DNA from: Phoronis ovalis
Taxonomy: Eukaryota > Phoronida > Phoronidae
Reading direction: 5' to 3'
Assembly (NCBI GenBank): GCA_028565635.1
Contig: JAOXYB010024781.1
Location: 3,695-16,131 of the forward strand
Length of the DNA: 12,437 nt
Below, piece after piece: positions 1 to 8,073 of this stretch; the stretch's first letter is position 1; each line of letters begins with the position of its first letter. Both the position numbers and the translations under genes were made by a program. Under the pieces are notes generated by a model. That model made no database searches and was not told the DNA's origin. It worked only from the letters and a program-made list of their open reading frames with translations.

Positions 1-239
1 CCCCCAAGTGTACTATGTTCGATTCTTAGCAGGTTACTAGTCTAACTAAAAAAGAATTGCTTCAAATGATAACTTAATATTTCGTTAATTGCATTCATGG
101 GTTAGGTGCGAAATGACGGTTTATCCTTGCCTAATAAGCAGCCGTACGTGTAGACTTCTTTAAACGATAAGGTAAAAATCACCTTTTATTTTAATTAGTA
201 AGATGCGTAATGTTGCAATTGCGAAGAAATGTTTTTTTA

Positions 240-620
240 AATCATCCCGAAGTTTCACTATGCGGAGGAGGAGGGTCCACCCAATCTGAAGACACACCGG
301 AGACGGGAGGGCACATCCGGAAAGATTGCTCTCAGATAATGAATTGTGTTTTAATCACAGAAACAATATATCCAAATGGAGTTTTATTCGAAATAAATAG
401 GACCGTGTAGATCGCCGCTGGGAGAGGATTCTTTGACTGTGGTTTCCAAATGACCACCAGGTGTGCCTCCGTCAGGTAGCTACGTGACTTACGGCTCCCG
501 CACAAACCGAAAAAGGAATTAGTGGGGCAACTACTGTAGGTTAGTACTAGGAGCAAGTCTATGTCCAGACTGTAGAGAGTAAGAAAATCAACGACCACCT
601 CTCAAAAGAACTAGTACCCA
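240..620. other. GC-richer block, unassigned (old repeat or promoter DNA)
   Basis: This block differs from its surroundings in being richer in G, C and CpG, with a purine-rich run around 260-275 and many CpGs from 390 to 520. A minus-strand open frame crosses 332-598, but its translation shows no domain, and its composition follows the base content rather than codon structure. Its sharp change back to AT-rich DNA after about 620 would fit an inserted old interspersed element. It could equally be a regulatory island. I do not recognise a family. Confidence 0.3.
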
Positions 621-1015
621 GACGAGCTTAAGTTTGAAAAAATAATCAACTGATAAATGATTACGATCTATACCCAGAGAGAAGTGCTTCTTTACCTGTT
701 TAAAAACTAAATATATGAGGATGTAGTCGCTGATCACATATGTTTATGAGCATCTTTGCAACACACACCTGCGGACCCATCTACCGATAATCTACCGTCT
801 ATATTAGTAAATAAAGTTAAATGCCAGTGAGGTGCTTTTACAAAATATAATATCTAAGTAAAATTTGATGAGATTACTGTTTACGAGCTCACATGGTTTC
901 TATTTATTTGAATAGTTTTACACTAATTCTGTATCATAATGTTCAATATTCGAGATGTAGCTTTTTTTGGAAAACCCATGCATGATGTTTAGTAAATGTA
1001 TTGATCCCCCACCTC

Positions 1016-1024
1016 CGCCCCCGC
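1016..1024 (-). promoter_or_regulatory. GC-box / EGR-type motif
   Basis: The plus strand reads CGCCCCCGC, so the minus strand reads GCGGGGGCG. This matches the textbook EGR zinc-finger consensus GCGKGGGCG and overlaps an Sp/KLF-type GC box. It sits at the end of a C-rich run (1003-1024) in an otherwise AT-rich stretch of the CpG-retaining flank, about 1 kb before the candidate gene start. A nine-base match can arise by chance and binding is not shown. Confidence 0.3.
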
Positions 1025-1223
1025 AAATGACGAAAGTCAACTAGAATACACTGAAATCAAAACTAGTTATTTTCTTTTTCTTGTAGCGTTTGAACAGTTT
1101 TTGCTGAAGCACGGATCACCTCGTACGATTTAAAAAAAAACACAAATAATTGTAAAGTTTTGAATTAAAACATGATTTTATATAACTTTCGTTACTACTT
1201 TTAGTTCATGGTTAACCTGCTTA

Positions 1224-1260
1224 TTCAACTTACTAAAGAATGTGCCGCGCGGCAGTTGAA
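1224..1260. repeat. GC palindrome inside an inverted repeat
   Basis: TGCCGCGCGGCA (1243-1254) is a perfect 12-nt palindrome made almost only of G and C in AT-rich DNA. It lies near outer inverted arms, TTCAACT at 1224-1230 and AGTTGAA at 1254-1260. The structure could be a dimeric protein-binding site or a small cruciform. It contains three CpGs, which have survived in this CpG-rich flank. Confidence 0.45.
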
Positions 1261-1491
1261 AGGCTACGAAAAATTGCCCAAAACTAGGAAGACGCTCCCT
1301 AGTACCTCATTGTTGTTTTATTACAATTGTATATAAAAAATAAGTCAAAATATATCCCTGATTACTTTTAATTGTATTATAAATAAAAAAAACAAGTTAA
1401 ACAAATTGTTACAAAGAAGACATGCTTTAAATCTTTAATCAGTTAACGTTATGTGAGTGGGGTTGTTATGGTAATCGAGGTGGTCTTAAAC

Positions 1492-1497
1492 CACGTG
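1492..1497. promoter_or_regulatory. CACGTG E-box
   Basis: CACGTG lies in the context ACCACGTGACC, which resembles sites bound by USF, MITF/TFE or MYC-family bHLH-ZIP factors. It is about 500 bases upstream of the candidate first exon, within the CpG-retaining flank. The position is suitable for a promoter-proximal or upstream element, but a six-base site alone is weak evidence. Confidence 0.22.
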
Positions 1498-2003
1498 ACC
1501 TCATGGAGGCAAGCATGGAATGGGTCGACAGACGTATAATTATTAGCTTTTTCTTGTGAACGGGACAATTGAGAACAAAACAATGTGTTTAAATGACGTA
1601 GAATAAAGGTCGCCTGCTATGCAACGTAAGTATATTATTAAAAACTTTATGTTTGTACGGAATGCAATCTGAATCCCTAACCAACAGTAACGCGAAACAT
1701 TTATTAAATAACAACATAACATTCCATATTCTATCATATTCCAATTGTTCATAATCACTTGTTGTTAATATTATTTATTCTTTAGTCATTGTTTATTTAA
1801 TAGTTTGAATAAATGTGACTTTATTATTTTATATGTTTATTTTAAATATTGTTGTTTCAATCAACCTTATACCCCTTATGCTTCTGAATTTAATCGTGTA
1901 GGATATCAAGTGTGAGGTGCATCCAGGTTAACTACTGTATTTATATACACACTTTGTGTAACAATTGGTGGTCACTAGATACTTTTATTTATTTGATTAA
2001 TAG

Positions 2004-2049
2004 AATTAAAACTTGTGGACCAAATGTAACCTGCGTGAAGGACACAGAG
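2004..2049 (+). other. Possible non-coding 5' exon
   Basis: The segment is bounded by a possible acceptor (T-rich tract ending TAG at 2001-2003) and a good donor, GAG followed by gtaagg at 2050. If the donor is real, the segment may instead be the end of a first exon that starts further left. Joined to the exon at 2845 in the frame used by the gene model, it brings in an in-frame TGA at 2036-2038. It would therefore be 5' UTR, and the ATG at 2882 would be the first start. It lies just where CpG density falls. There is no transcript evidence. Confidence 0.25.
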
Positions 2050-2844
2050 GTAAGGATCAGCTATTGATACCCATCAGTGCACAAATCAGTATACTGATCT
2101 GAGTTGGGGTAAAAACCTAATTGAAAGGAATTGAACGAACTGGTAAAACATAAAATTTAATTTATACAAAGGTTAGCTTGTTTGATTCAAGTTTGAATAA
2201 AATAACAATTTTAATTATAGCTGTATAGATTGAGAAGTGAGGATTCAGCTATCCTCCCCAGAGCCATTCTCTCTTTGTATATTTGCTTGTACTAAACAAA
2301 CTTAATCTTGATTTGCTTGGTGTAAGATATTTAATATTTCTACAAAATTAGAGGTTATTTCAGCTTTTGGAGGTTTCCATGTTGGTTCAACAGGAACTGA
2401 AAATTTTAAAATGAGGATTGTATATGTAAAAATACAGTGCAGTGACAATGGTCAAGATTGAATGAAACATTAGGGAAATTTTTGTCATGGCGTTAATGAG
2501 CATATGGCTTAGGAAAATAGACCTGCATATATATTTGGCCATTAAATCCCTATGTAGATTCATTTAATTTAGAAATGTAAGTACTAACAAGAAGTTTGGT
2601 ATGGGAGCTCAAATTTTCTCCGTAGTTGCCGCAAAATTTAATTGTTTGACAAGCAGAGGGATAAATAACTCACATAAGAGATCTCCTATTAAAAAGTAAA
2701 GGAGAAAATAATTCTGAATGTATGGATGTGACATTAGATTCTATTGAACTCTTAGAATGATTTGTAGTAATGTCTAAATATTGAAACATAAAAAAAATTG
2801 TGCAATACATTACTTCTACTTATATCATATTGTGTTTTTTTCAG
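2050..2844 (+). other. Candidate first intron
   Basis: This is AT-rich non-coding sequence with few CpGs. It begins with gtaagg and ends in a strong pyrimidine tract and TCAG just before 2845. I see no repeat, RNA gene or open frame of note inside. Another donor-like site (AAT then gtaagt, at about 2578) has no matching exon that I can support. Confidence 0.3.
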
Positions 2845-2913
2845 AATTATCTCCACAAGTTTTTTCTACCAGACTTTAGAAATGAGTTTTGTCCACCCTT
2901 TTACTATAAAAAG
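2845..2913 (+). CDS. Exon of an unrecognised split gene, possible start exon
   Basis: This 69-nt exon has a strong acceptor (T-run then TCAG) and a perfect donor, AAG followed by gtaagt. Of its three frames, one contains TAG. A second is open here but meets TAG soon after joining to the exon at 10474. The third is open in both exons. In that third frame an ATG at 2882-2884, with G at -3, gives MSFVHPFTIK; the last two exon bases, AG, are completed by the T at 10474 to encode Ser. The frame is also open upstream of the ATG within the exon, so translation could begin earlier if another coding exon precedes it. The product is not recognised. The splice sites and phase match support the call; expression and conservation are unknown. 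Confidence 0.5.
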
Positions 2914-3952
2914 GTAAGTTAACTGGGAAATTAATTTGTTATAAAATCCCATTTGTTATAAAATAATACCTATCATTGATTACGAGTTTTAGGCAGATAT
3001 ACCCTAAATCATTTGTATTCTGCCTTTGTAGTGATACCTACACAATATCCAGTGATACAAAAAAGCTAGAAAAAGGACTATATGTCAGATTTTATTTTCA
3101 CAGATATTCTGTCAGTTCTGGTATTTTTTCAAATGCATTAACAAAATTTATAGAAGCTCACAAACAAAATGTGTATGAGTGCTCTCCACAAGCCATACAT
3201 TAGTAACTGAATGCCAAGCCACATTTTGCAGGAAAGATCTATATGCTATAGTTTGAATGTTTAAAATTTTTGATCTTCAATCGATCATAAACTACATTAC
3301 AAATTTACTGAAACCTGTATGAGAAAATATTTATTATCAAATTATATAGCACAAAAAGGAAATGTCCTTGGAATTTAGCATTCTGTCTGACATCTGATTG
3401 ACCCATGGGGGAGATGTTTTGCAAAGTAACTGTAGTAATTAAGCTGTATATGCCTATCTTGTAATTTTGCATTTGTTCATATTACATTTGTGTTATACAT
3501 TATTTAGTCTACAATATTGGTCAAGTTTCATGTTATTAATTTCTGCATTTACATATAAAAGATAGGTTATATAACACCTGATACATCAATTTCGTATCAA
3601 TTGAAGCACATCTTCCACAGTTTCATTGAAAACCCCTTATTTTAGTATTTTGTGATCAAATTTAGTACATGTACATATTATATAGCTTCTAATAAATTCA
3701 GTTAATCTGTGTTTTAATAATAATTCTAAGATTTTGGTCTGAAAAAATAAATTGTTAGACATTGTGCTTGAAAATTAAGTGATTTTGGACGAGTTAGGCT
3801 TGGAAAAAACTTAGTTGTGTTTTATGAATGTTAAATGCCTTGATAACATTTTGACAAAAGATATATGTATGAACGACATTTTTTTCAGCGTAGTTATAAT
3901 TATAAATACTGCAGCACTGTTTATGTTATAAAACAATTTTAAATAAGCATGC
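2914..3952 (+). other. First part of large intron, no feature
   Basis: This is AT-rich, CpG-poor sequence following the donor at 2914. A 75-codon open frame without ATG (2976-3203, TTG at its left end) has no recognisable domain and no flanking splice sites that would join it in phase, so I treat it as chance. I see nothing else here. Confidence 0.4.
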
Positions 3953-4405
3953 AGGTTGGGTGTAGACAGTGTAACTACAACCTTGGGAGGTCAACTATGT
4001 TGCGGTGGATCCACACGAGCAAACATAGGGACTAAACACAACCCCTAAACATGTATATAAGACTGCTAAAAAGCATCTATTTGGCAGACATACAGGTTTA
4101 AAGAGTAACCCCCAATCAGTAAAAAACATACCATTTTTACATGTCAGGGTCTGATGGTGAAAACCATACCGTTTGGCAGACTTTAAAATTCTAAAACCAA
4201 AACCCTTTTTGCAATATTTCACTAAATATTAAATATTTGCTAAATACCCTAATGCGGAACACCTACCTTACATGCCTGGTTGACAAAAAATACCTCTTTA
4301 GGATTTTTTTGTTCGCACATGTGAACCCAGTTTTACCCATGTACTCCCTCCCTGGGAACTATAGGTGCTCCAACAGATACATATCAGGGTTGCCTAACAC
4401 CTATT
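3953..4405. repeat. Repeat-like intronic block, probably an old interspersed element
   Basis: This block is less AT-rich than the intron around it. It opens with a small imperfect hairpin (GGTTGGGTGTAG at about 3954 facing CTACAACC at about 3975). It contains TTTGGCAGAC twice, at about 4080 and 4172, each soon followed by TTTAAA. Open frames exist on both strands (minus 3995-4222, plus 4237-4434), but neither shows a known domain. The mixture of short internal duplications and changed composition suggests a degraded mobile element or its derivative. I cannot name a family and see no clear terminal repeats or target duplication. Confidence 0.3.
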
Positions 4406-4410
4406 GCTTA

Positions 4411-4634
4411 GGACCTACAATCGATTTTTCATAGACCCAGTTTGTTTTATAAGGACCCAATTCATTGGAGAGTCACAACCTGTTTCTCTAACACAGACAA
4501 TTACGACTGATATGGACCAAGTTTGTTGAACATGGACCTTCTACAAATTAGAAAGTCCAACATCCAGTTTCTAAGGTCCATGTTCAACCAAATTGGTCAG
4601 TGGCCCTGGTAAATTGATAGGCAGTTTTAGGTCC
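4411..4634. repeat. About 20-bp periodic GGACC/GGTCC array
   Basis: GGACC or a close variant recurs at 4411, 4433, 4453, 4514, 4534, 4554 (AGTCC), 4575 (GGTCC) and 4595 (GGTCA), with a last GGTCC at 4630. Most steps are 20 to 22 bases. Weaker copies near 4471 and 4495 fill the gap. The spacer is often AGTTTGTT plus A/T-rich bases. The motif reads GGACC on the left and its complement GGTCC on the right, so part of the array is inverted. This looks like a decayed minisatellite that has undergone a local inversion, or an element built from short repeats. Confidence 0.55.
4515..4598. repeat. Inverted repeat, 26-bp arms, 32-nt loop
   Basis: The left arm (4515-4540) and the right arm (4573-4598) are complementary at 24 of 26 positions, sharing GTTGAACATGGACCTT without a mismatch. 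The loop is 32 nt. It forms the core of the 20-bp array and marks where the motif changes orientation. Transcribed in the intron, it could fold as a stable hairpin. It is longer and better matched than any other inverted repeat I found in the window. Confidence 0.7.
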
Positions 4635-6760
4635 TTAATTGATGGTGGTTATTATTGTTCACAATTCTATAAAAGTATTTAAATTTTAGAATTTTCATAG
4701 GATCTGAGTAATTTCTAAATATGAAAAATGTATCAAATTAGGCAACTTGATGAATGTACTACATTTATAGATGCTGGGGAATTTAGTAAATAATTAAGCA
4801 TTGCTCACCTGAATTATATTAATAATCAGGTAATTGCCTGCACTAATTCTAATCCTCTATGTCTTGGATTAATTTGTTGTTGTAGTGATTGAATGCCAAA
4901 CTTTCTTCATAATTATATCTTAGTCACATAACAGCAACAGCCATTAAGATACCAGAACGTGGTTGCAGACAAAATTTATAATAAAAATTACAAAATATTT
5001 TATTTAAAAAATGAGAGGAAACAAACTAATACACTCAACAAATAAGTGGTATGTATTTTTGCACTTACACTGTTGAGTAGTCCCAGCATTAAGTCACTGT
5101 ATTTTAGACAAATGTGATATTTATTAGTTATCAAAAGTTGTAATTGTGTAAATGTTTGTAATCGAATTAATAACAGTTATCATGAAGATAGACAGAGTGA
5201 ATGTGCACATAACTGTAGTTAAAGGCATTTAGACACAAGCCAAGAACAGAAAAACGATTAATAATTTTTAAGTAGCACATTTATAGTTAGCTTTGACTTG
5301 TTTATGATATATAGTAAAATATAATATTTTGCTTTATTTCAAACATTAGGAGCCAGGAAATACAGTTTTAAAAATTAGTAATTAAACTAAGCTGTGAAAT
5401 TCCATTAACATTGATAAAAAGCCGATTCAAATGATGACAATACTAATTTGTGAGATGTTCTAGGTATTTTCATTCCCTGCTATTTGTACTAATATTTTCA
5501 GCTTTGATTTCATGTCAGATGCATACAGAATGACATAGCGTCTTATTATCGCTCTTAACCAGAGCTTATGTTTGCTCAAATTTTCAGTGTAGTGGGTCTG
5601 ATTGGTACACCATATATGTAGTCACATTCTTTGAGATTTGATTTTTATGCAGTTATTGACTTACTTTACATTCCTAGAAAACTGTGCCTGTAAACTAGAC
5701 ATGTTTTGTTATGCAGTTTGCTAAATTATAGTATATTTTAAATGTTATCCGGAACAGAATGAATATTTCATCTAGAAAAGAGGTGTTGTGTGTTTTACAA
5801 TTATAGTAACTCAGCGAGGCAAAGATATTAAAATTTGCAGAAATATCAATGTACATTACAACTGCACGTTTGTTAGTAGGGACTTGTTAATAATTGTTTT
5901 GCTACCTATTGATTTTATCTGGAAGACTATTCATTACAGAATGTGTCTGATAAACCCATGAATTGGAATCCCATGAAAGACCGTACTATCAGAACAAGGC
6001 AAATCCATACTACTGCCTCTATTTCATTTATTTTTATAAGTTTAAAATATTGACTTTTGTGTCAGTGTTATTTTAATATTAGACATGGAGATTTTTAAAA
6101 TCCTCGAAGTGAGTAATTAATAGTAGTATGGAGATGGAGTACACACAAAAACATCAATATTATACAATACATGTAAGTTGATGATACAATCTTCATATGT
6201 CAAAATCATTTTTAATTTTCCTTTATTTATAGCTTCTATTGTCCTAGCAGCTTTTTTGAACTTTTTAAATGTGATATCAGCTCATAATCTGTTTTCATGA
6301 TGGCATGATGTAAATATGACTGGTATCATATCAAGTGGAAGATATATACTGATTACACTATTTTAATTTTTTTACTTTAAAAATACTGCTACAGTAATAA
6401 AAATGGAGCAGACAAGGAAATTTCAAGTAGGAGATTCTCCTTAAACTATATATTTCCCAAGCAATGTGATTTTACTAAGTGTCTCTGAAAGAAGTCTCAG
6501 CTTTAGAAGAATATTCAAATATGTGAGACAGTAACAGTATCATACGACAAATTGTTTTCATCGGATTGACAAAAGAGCATTATTGATGAGAGAGCCAAAA
6601 ACTTTCAGTATTAGCGAAGATATGTGAAGATGAGTGGCTTGACTTCATCCAATCTACTAGAAATAACTGTCCTCTCGATTGTTGGCTTTGTGACATTGTT
6701 AATTATAACCCCTGGGGGGGGAAATCCCTATATGTTGCCTACTGAATGTGCAGCCTGAAC
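4635..6760 (+). other. Intron interior, no supported feature
   Basis: This is uniformly AT-rich, CpG-poor sequence. I found only a short hairpin-prone stretch at about 4807-4831 (ACCTGA facing TCAGGT) and an eight-G run at about 6714-6721. No exon candidate has both splice sites and a compatible phase, and I see no RNA gene or mobile-element protein remnant. Confidence 0.4.
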
Positions 6761-7169
6761 TGTCGCAATTTCATCCTTTCCGGTATAAACATAGGTTGCA
6801 ATTTCAACTCTCCTGGTATAATTATGGGTAGTAATTTCATGTTCTGGGTATATTATATATATACATGGATAAGGGTGTGTTTATTGTATTTTCTGGTATA
6901 AATTTGTGTTATTATAAAAGTTGTGCCAATGCAGAAAATCAAACTGTAAATTTGAAAACTAAATTTCGTCTTTGTGCACATCATATCTGACTACCTCTAG
7001 TATAAATATGGGTGTAGTATTTTGTGGCTGGGGTATAAATATGGGGCTAATATTTACTAGTGTTACATGTACCTAGGTAGGAACATGATCAGGATATTTG
7101 AAATCCCCATGCACCCCAAATCAAGACCAAGTACGTACCACCTGGATTAATAACGGGCAATATTTCATT
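6761..7169 (+). repeat. Degenerate roughly 33-bp repeat (TGGTATAAATATGGG type)
   Basis: A unit resembling CTGGTATAAATATGGGTAG followed by AATTTC recurs, beginning near 6781, 6813, 6844, 6893, 6997, 7028 and 7141, with a partial copy ending near 6780. The first spacings are 31 to 33 bases; later ones are larger because of insertions and decay. The copies near 6813, 6997 and 7028 are the clearest. This is an old tandem repeat in the intron. The TATAAA-like cores are part of the repeat unit and should not be read as promoters. Confidence 0.55.
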
Positions 7170-7290
7170 CACTTTAATTATCTTTGTGAGCACTAGCTGA
7201 AGTACCCAGCATTGTAGTAAAACACTGTTAATCATTGGAAGTAAAAAAAGGAACGTTGGTTTCTATTCCTTTTTTAAATTCTTAGGACAG
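7170..7290 (+). other. Short stretch with a possible fossil repeat at 7191-7214
   Basis: The sequence CTAGCTGAAGTACCCAGCAT, within 7191-7214, resembles a phrase I associate with interspersed repeats of several invertebrates (an AGTACCCGGC-type segment). It directly follows the 33-bp repeat region and precedes the 15-bp repeats. The recognition comes from memory of repeat style only, with no family name that I can defend. Confidence 0.2.
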
Positions 7291-7386
7291 TTGACGTCAT
7301 AATAGTTGACGTTCTTTTCATTTTTATTGAAAATAAATGCTGAGCAAACAAATACATAATAGTTGACATCAGAATAGTTAATGTCA
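7291..7386 (+). repeat. Two pairs of 15-bp repeats carrying CRE-like cores
   Basis: The unit TTGACRTCANAATAG occurs as two tandem pairs at 15-bp spacing: 7291 and 7306, then 7363 and 7378. CATAATAGTTGAC is repeated exactly at 7298-7310 and 7355-7367. The first unit contains the full palindrome TGACGTCA (7292-7299), the consensus of CREB/ATF-type sites; the other units are mutated versions. It may be a small decayed minisatellite or a cluster of bZIP sites in the intron. Confidence 0.5.
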
Positions 7387-8018
7387 TTTTGGCTACATAG
7401 AATTGATCACTCTAGTGTAAAGTTTGTTGACTAAGTGATATATGATCTAATTTATGTCCATCCAATTTACAGTTGTACAAATTATGAGATGTTTATTTAG
7501 CCCATAGGACAGATGTGATGAACATCTTTTTATTTTTGTTTATCATCCCATCATAATCTCATGACCCATAAAATATCTTATAAAAGACGAAATATCTCCT
7601 GCAGTGATTATTGCACAATAGAAGTGGCAGTAACAATTCAGGCCATTTTTATAAAAGTAGCAATCCTAACATCAAAGCAATTGGGCAAAGCATGAAGGTG
7701 CAACATGTACTTTAATTGTCTTCAAAAGTTTCAATTGGTGAAGTAACTACCTGTGCTATAGGTAAGACATGTAGATTTGTGGGTGGTTGAAGCCGGATAT
7801 TGACTTCCACAGTGCCTTTCTTTAATCCAATATTTCGATAATTTTTTAGTAAACAGCATGGAAGTATTATATGTTTTAGCATTGTTTGTTTTCACATCAT
7901 CGTCATAGTATCAATGTATGCTTGTCTAAATAACTTGTGATATATCTAGTAATATACCTTAGTTTAATTGCATGTTGGTAGACAGAATACAAGATTGGTA
8001 TGTTTAACAACACTAAAG
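7387..8018 (+). other. Intron interior, no supported feature
   Basis: This is AT-rich and CpG-poor. A small potential hairpin (GATGT facing ACATC, at about 7512-7526) is the only structure noticed. I see no exon, RNA gene or element remnant. Confidence 0.4.
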
Positions 8019-8073
8019 GTATCTTAAGAAGATACATTTAAGATAAGAAGTATCTTCAGTACCTTAAAGATAC
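8019..8073. repeat. Alternating GTATCTT / AAGATAC cluster
   Basis: The heptamer GTATCTT occurs at 8019-8025 and 8050-8056. Its reverse complement AAGATAC occurs at 8029-8035 and 8067-8073, with a shortened AAGATA at 8040-8045. The first pair forms GTATCTT-AAG-AAGATAC. The order is therefore plus, minus, plus, minus within 55 bases, so alternative hairpins can form. No open frame or known element surrounds it. Confidence 0.55.

Larger units (their letters stand above)
1..2003. other. CpG-retaining 5' flank, probable intergenic and promoter side
   Basis: I see no convincing coding exon in these two kilobases; the short open frames have no family signature. By hand count there are about 57 CpG dinucleotides in the first 1,740 bases, against about 58 in the 8,400 bases from 2,041 to 10,440. 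The last 250 bases (1741-2003) are AT-rich with almost no CpG. Local GC-rich patches occur at about 245-320, 410-600, 1003-1024 and 1240-1310. Together with the gene model further right, this suggests unmethylated intergenic or promoter DNA upstream of a plus-strand gene. A possible splice donor with good intron side (AAC then gtaagt, intron from 1626) lies inside it, but I see no exon that clearly goes with it. Promoter identity is inferred, and the transcription start cannot be placed from sequence alone. Confidence 0.45.

Noticed and set aside
1-40. GTTCGATTC near the left edge as a tRNA T-loop or B box
   Set aside because: The stem has only four of five pairs, the rest of any tRNA would lie outside the window, and no CCA-side acceptor stem can be checked.
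332-598. 88-codon minus-strand open frame
   Set aside because: It starts without a gene context, shows no domain or splice sites that would extend it, and follows the local rise in GC content.
1543-1758. 71-codon minus-strand open frame rich in hydrophobic residues
   Set aside because: It is AT-rich, lacks a recognisable motif and its hydrophobicity follows from T-rich codons.
2976-3203. 75-codon plus-strand open frame just after the first coding exon
   Set aside because: It has no ATG at the 5' end, no acceptor/donor pair in a phase compatible with the neighbouring exon, and no family resemblance.
3995-4434. Open frames on both strands (minus 3995-4222, plus 4237-4434)
   Set aside because: They lie in a repeat-like block and show no conserved domain; the internal DNA duplications explain their pattern better.
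6714-6721. Run of eight G as a G-quadruplex
   Set aside because: A single G run without three further G tracts nearby cannot form an intramolecular quadruplex.
6840-7040. TATA boxes
   Set aside because: The TATAAA-like words belong to the degenerate 33-bp repeat and are not near a supported transcription start.
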